A stretch of 64,000 nucleotides of DNA, from positions 1 to 64,000 of the forward strand of contig CAMMEP010000001.1 of the NCBI GenBank assembly GCA_946495905.1. The letters are read 5' to 3'. The notes beneath the pieces were generated by a model. The model had not been told where the DNA came from. It made no database searches and saw nothing but the letters and a program-made list of their open reading frames with translations. This document shows, one piece after another, positions 33,255 to 41,819 of this stretch (its first letter is position 1; every line of letters begins with the position of its first letter). This stretch comes from an uncultured Clostridium sp. (GTDB lineage: Bacteria > Bacillota > Clostridia > TANB77 > CAG-508). The position numbers were made by a program, and so were the translations under genes.

Positions 33255-34031
33255 TTGAATACTGCAATTGGACTTTTAATTCCATTTTTAGGAACAATGC
33301 TTGGCTCTGCTATGGTATTTTTCATGCGAAAAGAAATTAATAAAAAATTAGAAAGGTTATTATTAGGGTTTGCAGCTGGAGTAATGATTGCAGCTTCTAT
33401 TTGGTCTCTTCTTATTCCAGCAATGGATATGGCAGAAGAACAAGGAGAAATAACTTGGCTTCCGGCAGCAATTGGTTTTAGTTTAGGAATTCTTTTTTTA
33501 CTTGCTTTGGACCATATCATACCACATTTGCATTTAAAGAAAAGTAAACCAGAAGGAATTAAATCAAAATTAAAAAATTCTACAATGATGGTTTTAGCAG
33601 TAACTCTTCATAATATTCCAGAAGGAATGGCTACTGGAGTTGTATTTGCTGGATTAATGACACAAAATTCAGGGATTACTTTTGCGGGAGCGCTTGCATT
33701 AGCAATTGGTATAGCTATACAAAACTTTCCAGAAGGAGCTATTATTTCAATGCCATTAAGAGCAGAAGGAGTATCTAAACCAAAAGCGTTTCTATATGGA
33801 ATGTTATCTGGAATAGTAGAGCCTATTGCTGCCGCTGTAACTATTTTAATTACAAGCACAGTGTTACCAATACTTCCCTATATATTATCCTTTGCAGCAG
33901 GTGCAATGATTTACGTTGTAGTAGAAGAATTAATTCCAGAAGCACAAGAAGGCGAGCATTCCGACATTGGTACCATAGGAGTAGCAATAGGTTTTGTGCT
34001 AATGATGGTATTAGATATAGCATTGGGATAG
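33255..34031 (+). CDS. ZIP-family metal transporter (ZupT-like)
   Basis: A 258-aa integral membrane protein of the ZIP family, normally importing Zn(II), Fe(II) or Mn(II). About eight hydrophobic segments are present; TM4 holds the metal site LHNIPEGMATG (~117-127) and TM5 the NFPEGAIISMP signature (~157-167). A short His-containing loop (HIIPHLHLKKSK) precedes TM4. The start is TTG at 33255 with AGGAGATGA in front; an in-frame ATG start would lose TM1. The following ABC operon begins 21 nt later but need not be related. Confidence 0.9.
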   Translation: MNTAIGLLIPFLGTMLGSAMVFFMRKEINKKLERLLLGFAAGVMIAASIWSLLIPAMDMAEEQGEITWLPAAIGFSLGILFLLALDHIIPHLHLKKSKPEGIKSKLKNSTMMVLAVTLHNIPEGMATGVVFAGLMTQNSGITFAGALALAIGIAIQNFPEGAIISMPLRAEGVSKPKAFLYGMLSGIVEPIAAAVTILITSTVLPILPYILSFAAGAMIYVVVEELIPEAQEGEHSDIGTIGVAIGFVLMMVLDIALG

Positions 34032-34052
34032 AAAATAAATAAGGAGAGAATC

Positions 34053-35048
34053 ATGTCACTAATTGAAGTAGAAAATTTAGTAAAAACGTATAAAATAATA
34101 CAAAAAGATGATGGCTTGCTAGGATATTTTAAAAATTTAGTAAAGCCAAAATATAAAGAAATTACTGCAGTGAAGGGAGTTAATTTCAAACTAGAAGAAG
34201 GAGAATTGGTTGGCTATATAGGAGAAAATGGAGCAGGAAAATCTACTACGATAAAAATGCTTACAGGTTTACTTACACCAACCTCTGGTAAGGTTGTAGT
34301 AGATGGAATTATTCCATATGAAAAAAGAATTCAAAACAATAAAAATATAGGAGCTGTATTTGGACAAAAAACACAATTATGGTGGGACTTGCCTGTTATA
34401 GAATCTTTTCAATTGATAAAACAAATGTATAAAATACCAGATGGGGAATATAGAAAGAATTTAAAGAAATTTACAGAGCTATTGGAATTAAAAGAATTGT
34501 TAGATAAACAAGTTAAAAATTTAAGTTTAGGACAAAAAATGAGATGTGAAATTGCAGCTACTTTTATTCATAATCCGAAGATTGTATATTTAGATGAACC
34601 AACTATTGGATTAGATGTATTTGTGAAAGAAAATATAAGGAAATTTATCAAAGATATTAATAAAGAGAAAAATACTACCGTAATTTTAACAACACATGAT
34701 TTAAAGGATATTGAGGACGTTTGCAATCGAATTATCTTATTAGATCAAGGAGAGATTATTTATGATGGAGAAAAACAGAAATTCAAAGATGCGTATGGAA
34801 AATATATTTTTGCAGAGTTTGTTGTTAGTAATAAAAATAATTCACTTAATGAAAATATAAAAACAAGTACTTTTGAGATAATAGAAGAAACAGATACGAA
34901 TATAAAGATTAGATTTAATCATGAAAAAATTACTATAATGCAAATTATGAATGAAATATCAAAATATTGCATGGTTGAAGACATACATATGAGAGAATCA
35001 GAACTAGAAGATATCCTAAAAGAAATATATAAAGGAGCACATCAATGA
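34053..35048 (+). CDS. ABC-2 exporter ATP-binding protein
   Basis: A 331-aa ABC ATPase of the COG4586 type (paired with COG4587 and COG3694 permeases). Walker A GENGAGKSTTI, signature LSLGQKMRCEIAATF, Walker B IVYLDEPTIGLDVF and switch His TTHDL. The insertion LGYFKNLVKPKYKE near residue 25 is characteristic of this branch. Its last 4 nt overlap the first permease gene (ATGA at 35045). Exported substrate unknown. Confidence 0.9.
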   Translation: MSLIEVENLVKTYKIIQKDDGLLGYFKNLVKPKYKEITAVKGVNFKLEEGELVGYIGENGAGKSTTIKMLTGLLTPTSGKVVVDGIIPYEKRIQNNKNIGAVFGQKTQLWWDLPVIESFQLIKQMYKIPDGEYRKNLKKFTELLELKELLDKQVKNLSLGQKMRCEIAATFIHNPKIVYLDEPTIGLDVFVKENIRKFIKDINKEKNTTVILTTHDLKDIEDVCNRIILLDQGEIIYDGEKQKFKDAYGKYIFAEFVVSNKNNSLNENIKTSTFEIIEETDTNIKIRFNHEKITIMQIMNEISKYCMVEDIHMRESELEDILKEIYKGAHQ

Positions 35049-35836
35049 TAAAAACAATGTTAACATTAGCTAAAATGCAACTAAATCAATATACTATCTA
35101 TAAATCTAATTTCTATTTATTTAGTTTAAATCGATTGATGGAAGTAGTAGTATATTTATTTGTATGGCAAGCAATTTATTTGCAGACAGGTGATGCAGGA
35201 GGTTTTACTCTATCACAAATGGTCACTTATTATATTCTTGTAGTTTCCATAACCCCAATTGTATTATGGGGAGTTAACGAAGATATGGGGCATTCAATAA
35301 GAACAGGTAGAATTAATAAAGAGCTATTAAATCCAATATCGTATTTTAAATATTATTTTGGTGTGGATTTAGGAGAAATAGCTTTTGCAGTAGTAGTGGG
35401 AATTGCTGTATTCATTGTTTGTGCTATTTTTTGGGAAGTAACTCTGCCAGTAAGTTTTCTAAATTTTGTTATATTTTTATTTGTTATTTTATTGGGAATT
35501 CCTATTACTTTTTTCTTGCAAATGATTGCAGGAACGATTGGATTTTATTCAGAATCCATTTGGGGAATACAAATATTACGAAAATCTATTATCTCCATAT
35601 TTTCAGGAGTAATAGCACCGATTACCTTATTTCCACAGTGGTTCCAAAATATTGCGAATATACTACCATTTCAAGAATTAATTTATACACCAATTAATAT
35701 TTGGTTGGGGGAATTTGATATGAGCACTTTATATTTTGTAATTTTAAAACAAATAATTTGGATTATTATTTTATATTTTGTATCTAAAAAATTCTTTGAA
35801 CATGCTGTTAAGAAAATTACAATAAATGGAGGATAA
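35045..35836 (+). CDS. ABC-2 exporter permease 1
   Basis: A 263-aa membrane protein of the DUF990-type ABC-2 permease family with about six hydrophobic segments (first ~30-45, then TYYILVVSITPIVLWGV, FAVVVGIAVFIVCAIFW, VIFLFVILLGIPITFFL, SIFSGVIAPITLFP, FVILKQIIWIIILYFVS). It starts inside the ATPase gene by ATGA overlap and is followed by a second, related permease. Together they probably form a heterodimeric channel for the ATPase encoded upstream. Confidence 0.85.
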   Translation: MIKTMLTLAKMQLNQYTIYKSNFYLFSLNRLMEVVVYLFVWQAIYLQTGDAGGFTLSQMVTYYILVVSITPIVLWGVNEDMGHSIRTGRINKELLNPISYFKYYFGVDLGEIAFAVVVGIAVFIVCAIFWEVTLPVSFLNFVIFLFVILLGIPITFFLQMIAGTIGFYSESIWGIQILRKSIISIFSGVIAPITLFPQWFQNIANILPFQELIYTPINIWLGEFDMSTLYFVILKQIIWIIILYFVSKKFFEHAVKKITINGG

Positions 35837-35909
35837 TAACAAAAAATGTAGTAATGAATACATTTATTTTGTGATAGAAATTAAATTACTGTATAAAAGA
35901 GGGAAAAAA

Positions 35910-36692
35910 ATGAATAATGTAAAATTATATTTTTCTTTTTTAAAGACATCTTTAAAAGAAATGCTTATCTACCGATTAGATTGTGTGGTAGGAATGGTTT
36001 CGCAAATGGTTACACAGGCTGTTGAAATTATATTTATATGGATTGTCTTTCAAAACACGGAAAATTTAGCAGGATGGAATTTTAGTCAAATAATGCTATT
36101 ATATGGGATTACACTATTATCATTAGGAATTGCTGATTTTTGCTTTGATGCTTTGTATGATATTGGACCAAAGTATATTCGAGAAGGCGAATTTGATAAA
36201 ATTATGTTAAGACCAGTACATCCACTGATTTCTATTATAGGAGCATCAAAAGAATTTACATCACTTGGCTATTTCTTTTTAGGACTTATTATTACAATAG
36301 TAATGCTTATAAAACTTGCAATACCAATTACTTTCTGGCTTATCTTGAAGATTGTATTTTTTAGCATTATAGGAGCTTTGATTATAGGCGCTATTAATAC
36401 TATATTTAGTATAACATCCTTTTGGACGTATCGATCTAATGAATTTATTTGGGCTGCGAATAGAGTATACACTTTTGCGCAGTACCCAATTGATATATAT
36501 AATGGATTTATAAAATTTTTAATAACAGTAGTTTTACCATTTGCCTTTGTTGCATATTTTCCAACAATGAGCTACTTGGGATTTGATAAATATATGATAT
36601 ATTTATCGCCAATAGTTGCTATTGTTTTATGGATAATAGCAGTAAAGGTATGGAACATGGCATTAAACAAATATAGAAGTACAGGAAATTAA
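35910..36692 (+). CDS. ABC-2 exporter permease 2
   Basis: A 260-aa ABC-2 permease with six hydrophobic segments (for example QIMLLYGITLLSLGIADF, FLGLIITIVMLIKLAIP, VLPFAFVAYFPTMSYL), the partner of the preceding permease. The ATG at 35910 follows GAGGGAAAAAA; the frame is open further up to 35826, but that start would add an unrelated hydrophilic extension and overlap the first permease without a ribosome binding site. The GNAT gene starts 10 nt after it. Confidence 0.85.
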   Translation: MNNVKLYFSFLKTSLKEMLIYRLDCVVGMVSQMVTQAVEIIFIWIVFQNTENLAGWNFSQIMLLYGITLLSLGIADFCFDALYDIGPKYIREGEFDKIMLRPVHPLISIIGASKEFTSLGYFFLGLIITIVMLIKLAIPITFWLILKIVFFSIIGALIIGAINTIFSITSFWTYRSNEFIWAANRVYTFAQYPIDIYNGFIKFLITVVLPFAFVAYFPTMSYLGFDKYMIYLSPIVAIVLWIIAVKVWNMALNKYRSTGN

Positions 36693-36701
36693 GGAGAATA
36701 T

Positions 36702-37310
36702 ATGAAAATAAGTGAAATGAAACAGGCTGTCTACCTATTAAATGAAGAGTGGAACTTAGGTAAAAAAGAGGCAAAAGCAGAAGGAAACATTTGTGCATGG
36801 ATTTATTTAATGGGAATATTAGAAGAAAGTGAAGCAATAGTTACCTACAAAGAAAAAGGAAAGCTAATAGGATTTGCTGGTTATGCAAAGTGGAAATCAA
36901 AGAAACATTTATTAAGAAAAAAACTAGCTAAAATTTTTAAAATAATATTGTCTTTAAGCAGTAAAATTAAAGACAAAAAAGGTTTTAAACAATATAGTAA
37001 TAGCTATGATAACTATATGCCAAAAAAATATGATGGGTATTTTGATGGAGAAGTTTCTATTTTAATCGTGAAAAAAGAATATCGAGGTAAAGGAATTGGT
37101 GAAAATTTATTATTAGAAATATTTCAACTAGCCAAAAATGATAATATGAAGAATTTATCCATACTCACTGACGATTCTTGTAATTATAAATTTTACGAAA
37201 AACATGAATGCAATCAAGTATATAAAACTAAAATTAAAAATTTTGAGACAGATAAATTAGGAAACATACAAGAAGAAAACGCATATGTATATGAAAGGAA
37301 ATTAACATAG
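36702..37310 (+). CDS. GNAT N-acetyltransferase
   Basis: A 202-aa acetyltransferase with an insertion of about 40 basic residues (KKHLLRKKLAKIFKIILSLS, ~67-86) before the core. The acetyl-CoA loop is VKKEYRGKGIGENLLLEIFQ (~123-142) and the C-terminal block DDSCNYKFYEKHECNQV. It sits 10 nt after the permease gene and has AAGGAG at the start, so it may be the last gene of that operon. Closed by the strong terminator at 37351. Confidence 0.85.
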   Translation: MKISEMKQAVYLLNEEWNLGKKEAKAEGNICAWIYLMGILEESEAIVTYKEKGKLIGFAGYAKWKSKKHLLRKKLAKIFKIILSLSSKIKDKKGFKQYSNSYDNYMPKKYDGYFDGEVSILIVKKEYRGKGIGENLLLEIFQLAKNDNMKNLSILTDDSCNYKFYEKHECNQVYKTKIKNFETDKLGNIQEENAYVYERKLT

Positions 37311-37350
37311 TAACTCAATAAATAGTAAGAAATATACTCAGATAAAACTT

Positions 37351-37394
37351 AGTCAACCAGTATGAAATAAAATTCATATTGGTTGACTTTTTTA
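37351..37394 (+). terminator. Intrinsic terminator
   Basis: Perfect 16-bp stem AGTCAACCAGTATGAA / TTCATATTGGTTGACT (one G:U) then TTTTTT. Confidence 0.88.
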
Positions 37395-37428
37395 TTATAA
37401 TCATGTCATAAAAAACAAAAATCTTCTT

Positions 37429-37463
37429 TTGTCACTTACTTGTCACTTTTGAATTTGTATAAT
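37429..37463 (+). promoter_or_regulatory. Response-regulator box and -10 of transporter operon 1
   Basis: Direct repeat TTGTCACTT (37429-37437) and TTGTCACTT (37440-37448), exactly 11 bp apart, then TATAAT at 37458-37463. No separate good -35 is present, so the repeats stand where an OmpR/PhoB-type activator would sit. The same architecture is found at 61549. Confidence 0.72.
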
Positions 37464-37486
37464 AATACTAGAAAGGTGTGATAATA

Positions 37487-38155
37487 ATGGAAATATTGCG
37501 AGTAGAAAATTTAACGAAAGTTTATGGAAAAGGAGAATCCAAAGTTGTTGCAATTGATAATATTTCTTTTTCGGTACAAAAAGGAGAGTTTGTTGCCATT
37601 GTAGGAGCAAGTGGAAGTGGAAAATCTACTTTATTGCATTTAATTGGAGGAGTAGATAGACCAACAAGTGGCAAGGTATTTATTGATGGAAAAGATATTT
37701 ATCAAATGAACGATGACAATTTAGCTATTTTTAGGAGACGACAAGTAGGATTAATTTACCAATTCTATAATTTAATACCAATTTTAAATGTAGAAGAGAA
37801 CATTACACTTCCTTGTGATTTGGATAATAGAAAAGTGGATAAACAAAAATTAGATGCACTTTTGCAATCTTTAGGATTAGAAGCACGTAGGAAACATTTG
37901 CCAAATGAATTATCTGGAGGGCAACAACAAAGGACATCGATTGGTAGAGCTATGATTACGAATCCAAGCATTATTCTTGCAGATGAACCAACTGGTAATT
38001 TGGATTCAAAGGCAAGTGATGAGATTGTAAATTTATTAAAAAAATCGAATAAAGAATATAAGCAAACGATTATTATGATTACACATAATATCGAGATTGC
38101 AAAAATTGCAGATAAGGTATTGAAAATTGAAGATGGAAGGATTGTAAAAAAATGA
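37487..38155 (+). CDS. ABC ATPase of BceA/LolD (MacB) type
   Basis: A 222-aa ATPase that would energise the FtsX-like permease encoded next. Walker A GASGSGKSTLLHLIGG (~41-56), Q-loop YQFYNLIP, signature LSGGQQQRTSIGRAM, Walker B IILADEPTGNLDS and switch His in MITHN. The ATG at 37487 follows AGAAAGGTG; the upstream GTG (37478) is part of that site. The gene overlaps the permease start by 4 nt. With the two-component genes after the type A element, it forms a BceRS-BceAB-like module that may detect and expel or detach antimicrobial peptides. Confidence 0.92.
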   Translation: MEILRVENLTKVYGKGESKVVAIDNISFSVQKGEFVAIVGASGSGKSTLLHLIGGVDRPTSGKVFIDGKDIYQMNDDNLAIFRRRQVGLIYQFYNLIPILNVEENITLPCDLDNRKVDKQKLDALLQSLGLEARRKHLPNELSGGQQQRTSIGRAMITNPSIILADEPTGNLDSKASDEIVNLLKKSNKEYKQTIIMITHNIEIAKIADKVLKIEDGRIVKK

Positions 38156-40794
38156 TGAGTATTTTTACGAAGTTGACTTTGCGAAATTTAAAATTAAATA
38201 AAAAGAGAACGATTGGAACAATTATTGGGATAATGCTTTCGGTTTCTCTTATTTGTGCAGTGGCTGGAATGGCAACTAGTTTGCAGAAAAGTATGGTAGC
38301 TACAACAACGCTAGACACAGGATATTATCATCTAAAGCTTTCTAAAGTAATGCAAGAAGACGTAGAAAAGTTTAAAAATAATCGAGATGTGAAAGATGTA
38401 AATGTAGTAAATGATGTTGGGTATTCGCTACTAGATGGTAGTACAAACAGCCAAAGACCTTATGTACATTTGTATTCCATGGATGAAGATAGTTTTAATA
38501 ACATGTGTCTTACCTTAGTGGAAGGAGAATATCCTAAAAATAGTAATGAAATCGCAATTAATGAGGATATATTAAAAAATTCTAGTAAAGAATATAAAAT
38601 AGGAGATACCATAACTTTAAATTTAGGAGATCGATATGCAGGAGATGCGTATATTAATTCTGGATGGGATTATTTGCCATATGAGTATGCCGCTTCTCCA
38701 AGTACTCTGGCAGATACAGAGGAAAATGAAAACGAGAATAATAATGGACTTGTGATAGATGAAAATCCCAGTGAACCACAAAGAATTATTGAAGAAGAAA
38801 TAAAAGTAGATTTTACAAAAGAATTTAAAATAGTAGGTATTGTATCCAACAATGATTCTCCTATTAGACGTATTTCATACATTACTGATGCAGGATATGC
38901 GTGCATTACAAATGGTTTAAACGAAGGAGATAAAGATATTTATATTGCACTAAAGGACCCTAGCAATTCAGTAGAATCTATAAAAGAAATGATTGGTATT
39001 GATTTAGCTTCTGATGAAATAAATGAAACAGACTATATTTATTCTATTAATTATGAGCTTCTACATTGGGAAGCATTTGAAGTAAGTGATTCAACTGCTT
39101 CCATGATAGTGGCAGTAATTAGCGTGGCAATTGTCATTATTATGATAACAAGCATCTATTGTATTAAAAATGCGTTTTCTATTTCACTTACAGAAAAAAT
39201 AAAAATGTATGGGATGCTATCTAGTGTAGGAGCAACCAAAAAACAGATTAAAAAGAGTGTAATACAAGAAGGTATGCTATTAAGTTTAATTGGAATACCA
39301 CTTGGGATTTTAGCAGGAATTCTTGCAGTCTATATCTTAACTATTGTTGTAGGCTATATCCTAGAAGGTATTGTAGAAGTAAAAATTGTGTTTAGTATTT
39401 CAGCCATTCCAATTATTGTATCCGTTATACTAGGATTGCTTACGGTATATCTATCTTGTTTATCAGCAGCGAAAAAAGCAAGAAAAATAACTCCATTGGA
39501 AGCAATAAGAAGTACAAATGATATAAAAATTAATAGCAAAAAAATAAAGTCACCAAAAATAATAAAGAAACTATTTGGAATGGGTGGAGTAATAGCTTAT
39601 AAAAATTTAAAAAGAAGCAAGAAAAAATATAGAACAACGGTTGTATCTATTGCAATAAGTGTATTTGTATTTATTGCAACTTCTACCTTGATAACGTATG
39701 CGTTTGAAGCGATGGGAGGATATTACGAAGAATATAATTATAATATAAAAGTAACATCCGGTACTAATGACGGAGAAGATCTTCTAGAAATAGTTCAAAA
39801 TGAGAAGTTTGAAGATTATACCTTAATCTACAATGTGTCACATGAAAATGGATTTTCACTAATACAAATAGAAGATAAAAATATCTTATCTGATTTTGCT
39901 TATCAAAGATTAGGAAGGGATGCAGATGAAACTTATAGGCCACAGATGACAGTTAAAGGCTTAAATAGTAAGGATTTTAAAGAATTCGTAGAAAAATTAA
40001 ATTTGAATTATGAAGAAGTAAAAGATAAGGCAATACTAAATGATTATACAAATGTATATTTAGAAGACGGAACAACAATAAGAGGAAGAGTATATAATTA
40101 CAAAAAAGGAGATACACTATCAGGCAATTTAGATGGTACAGATTATACCTTTACGATTGCAGAAATTACAGATGAAAAGCCAAGAGGACAAGAAGGAACT
40201 TCGTATGGAAATGGTTGCATTATTATAAACAGAGATGAATACAAAGATAGTGTAAAATTTGTACCTACGGATTTAGCAATAAATATTGACAATCCAACAG
40301 AAGTAGAAGAAAATCTAACTACTACATATCGTGATTCTTATGTTTCTAACATTGACAAACAAGTGAAATTTTATGAAGCAGTACGACTTTTAACTTCCAT
40401 TTTTGCTTATGGTTTTATTGCTGTAATTACACTAATTGGAGTGACAAATATTTTCAATACATTAACCTCTAACATCGAATTAAGGCAAAAAGAATTTGCT
40501 ATGCTAAAAAGTATAGGAATGACGAAAAAAGAATTTAATCGAATGGTAAATTTAGAAACGATATTCTATTCGTTTAAAGCATTGCTATATGGCATTGTTT
40601 TAGGATTAATTGCTTCCTTTGCTATTTACAAAGCATTTGCTAAGAGTTTAGATTATGGATTTATATGGCCGCTTCATGCGATACTAATTTCTGTTGTATT
40701 TGTATTTATTATTGTGTTTATCATCATGCGATTTGCCATAAGCAAAGTAAATAAGCAAAATATTATTGAGACAATAAGAAAGGAAAATGTGTAG
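38152..40794 (+). CDS. FtsX-like ABC permease (BceB-like), 880 aa
   Basis: A large integral membrane protein. TM1 (GTIIGIMLSVSLICAVAGMA, ~22-41) is followed by a long extracellular domain (~42-315), three TMs forming one FtsX unit (~320-440), a new start KRSKKKYRTTVVSIAISVFVF (~484) with a second outside domain (~530-740), and a final FtsX unit (~745-870). This double-FtsX layout is typical of MacB/BceB-type mechanotransmission or peptide-detoxification permeases. It overlaps the ATPase gene (ATGA). A type A element lies between this gene and the two-component genes downstream. Confidence 0.9.
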   Translation: MMSIFTKLTLRNLKLNKKRTIGTIIGIMLSVSLICAVAGMATSLQKSMVATTTLDTGYYHLKLSKVMQEDVEKFKNNRDVKDVNVVNDVGYSLLDGSTNSQRPYVHLYSMDEDSFNNMCLTLVEGEYPKNSNEIAINEDILKNSSKEYKIGDTITLNLGDRYAGDAYINSGWDYLPYEYAASPSTLADTEENENENNNGLVIDENPSEPQRIIEEEIKVDFTKEFKIVGIVSNNDSPIRRISYITDAGYACITNGLNEGDKDIYIALKDPSNSVESIKEMIGIDLASDEINETDYIYSINYELLHWEAFEVSDSTASMIVAVISVAIVIIMITSIYCIKNAFSISLTEKIKMYGMLSSVGATKKQIKKSVIQEGMLLSLIGIPLGILAGILAVYILTIVVGYILEGIVEVKIVFSISAIPIIVSVILGLLTVYLSCLSAAKKARKITPLEAIRSTNDIKINSKKIKSPKIIKKLFGMGGVIAYKNLKRSKKKYRTTVVSIAISVFVFIATSTLITYAFEAMGGYYEEYNYNIKVTSGTNDGEDLLEIVQNEKFEDYTLIYNVSHENGFSLIQIEDKNILSDFAYQRLGRDADETYRPQMTVKGLNSKDFKEFVEKLNLNYEEVKDKAILNDYTNVYLEDGTTIRGRVYNYKKGDTLSGNLDGTDYTFTIAEITDEKPRGQEGTSYGNGCIIINRDEYKDSVKFVPTDLAINIDNPTEVEENLTTTYRDSYVSNIDKQVKFYEAVRLLTSIFAYGFIAVITLIGVTNIFNTLTSNIELRQKEFAMLKSIGMTKKEFNRMVNLETIFYSFKALLYGIVLGLIASFAIYKAFAKSLDYGFIWPLHAILISVVFVFIIVFIIMRFAISKVNKQNIIETIRKENV

Positions 40795-40808
40795 CGGTAA
40801 CAAATCTC

Positions 40809-41068
40809 GTTACTAAATAATGGTATTATTAAATTTTATTTATGCAATCCAACTAGTATGTATGTTTCTCAAATTTTTTTGTCGCTTGTTGTCGAAACCA
40901 TCTAACCACAATTTCAGGAAATAAATTTCTGAAATTGTGCTAGGTTTCTTCAATCGCACTCGCCTTTGAAAAGGCTCGTTTGGTCGCTACGCGCTCCTAA
41001 AAATTCTCTAAACATACATACTAGTTGGATTGTAAGACGAAAAGAAATCAAAACTATTATCTAGTAAC
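40809..41068 (+). repeat. Type A long-hairpin element, copy 2
   Basis: A 260-bp element between the permease and response-regulator genes. Ends: GTTACTAAATAATGG (40809) and AACTATTATCTAGTAAC (to 41068). Outer arms start CAATCCAACTAGTATGTATG at 40845 and its exact complement at 41013-41032. The core matches copy 1 (GTCGCTTGTTGTCGAAACCA at 40881; CAATCGCACTCGCC; GGTCGCTACGCGCTCCTA). The inner stem reads CACAATTTCAG / CTGAAATTGTG against CACAATTTAAG / CTTAAATTGTG in copy 1, a compensatory change. Confidence 0.82.
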
Positions 41069-41165
41069 CAAATCTCTGACGATTTTTAGAAAAATAGTGA
41101 TAATGCCTAACAAATGTGGTATTATATAACTAAAAGTTCTTTTATGCTTATTGGAGGGAAATACA

Positions 41166-41819
41166 ATGCAAATCCTATTAGTAGAAGATAATAAAGCTAT
41201 AACAAAAGCGTTAACATATAATTTAGAGCAAAACAAATACAAAGTGCTAAGTGCAGAAAATATAGCAAATGCACAGAAAATGTTGGAAAAAGAAAAAATT
41301 GATTTAGTCATACTGGATGTTACACTTCCCGATGGAAATGGTTTTGATTTATACCAAACGATTAAAGAAAAATACAGCATAAGCACAATTTTTCTAACAG
41401 CTAAGGACGATGAAAATGACATTGTAAAAGGCTTGGAATTAGGAGCAGAAGATTATGTGACAAAACCGTTTTCTACAAGAGAACTATTAGCAAGGATTAA
41501 TAAAATTCTGTTAAGAAATAAAAAGAAAAATATTGTAAAAATAAAAGATATTACCTGTGACCTAGATAAAATGTGCATTTACAAAAATAGTGAAGAACTA
41601 AATTTTTCTTCCTTGGAATTAAAAATACTAATGCTATTATTTACAAACTTAAATAAAGTAATAACAAGAGAATATATTATTGAAAAAATATGGGATTGGA
41701 CAGGTAACGATGTATATGATAATACGGTAACGGTATATATGAAGAGAATAAGAGAAAAACTTGGAACATCCATTATTACAACAGTAAAAGGAGTGGGATA
41801 TCGAATTGATGAAGAATAA
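41166..41819 (+). CDS. OmpR-family response regulator
   Basis: A 217-aa two-component regulator: receiver domain with phospho-acceptor Asp in LVILDVTLPDGNGF (~47-60), TAKDDENDIVKGLELGAEDY (Thr/Lys switch), then an OmpR-type winged helix (NKVITREYIIEKIWDWTGND, TVYMKRIREKLG, VKGVGYRIDEE). The TTG of the longest frame (41151) lies within TTGGAGGGA, the ribosome binding site, so ATG 41166 is used. The kinase gene overlaps its 3' end by 11 nt. It probably binds the GTCA repeats at 37429. Confidence 0.93.
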   Translation: MQILLVEDNKAITKALTYNLEQNKYKVLSAENIANAQKMLEKEKIDLVILDVTLPDGNGFDLYQTIKEKYSISTIFLTAKDDENDIVKGLELGAEDYVTKPFSTRELLARINKILLRNKKKNIVKIKDITCDLDKMCIYKNSEELNFSSLELKILMLLFTNLNKVITREYIIEKIWDWTGNDVYDNTVTVYMKRIREKLGTSIITTVKGVGYRIDEE

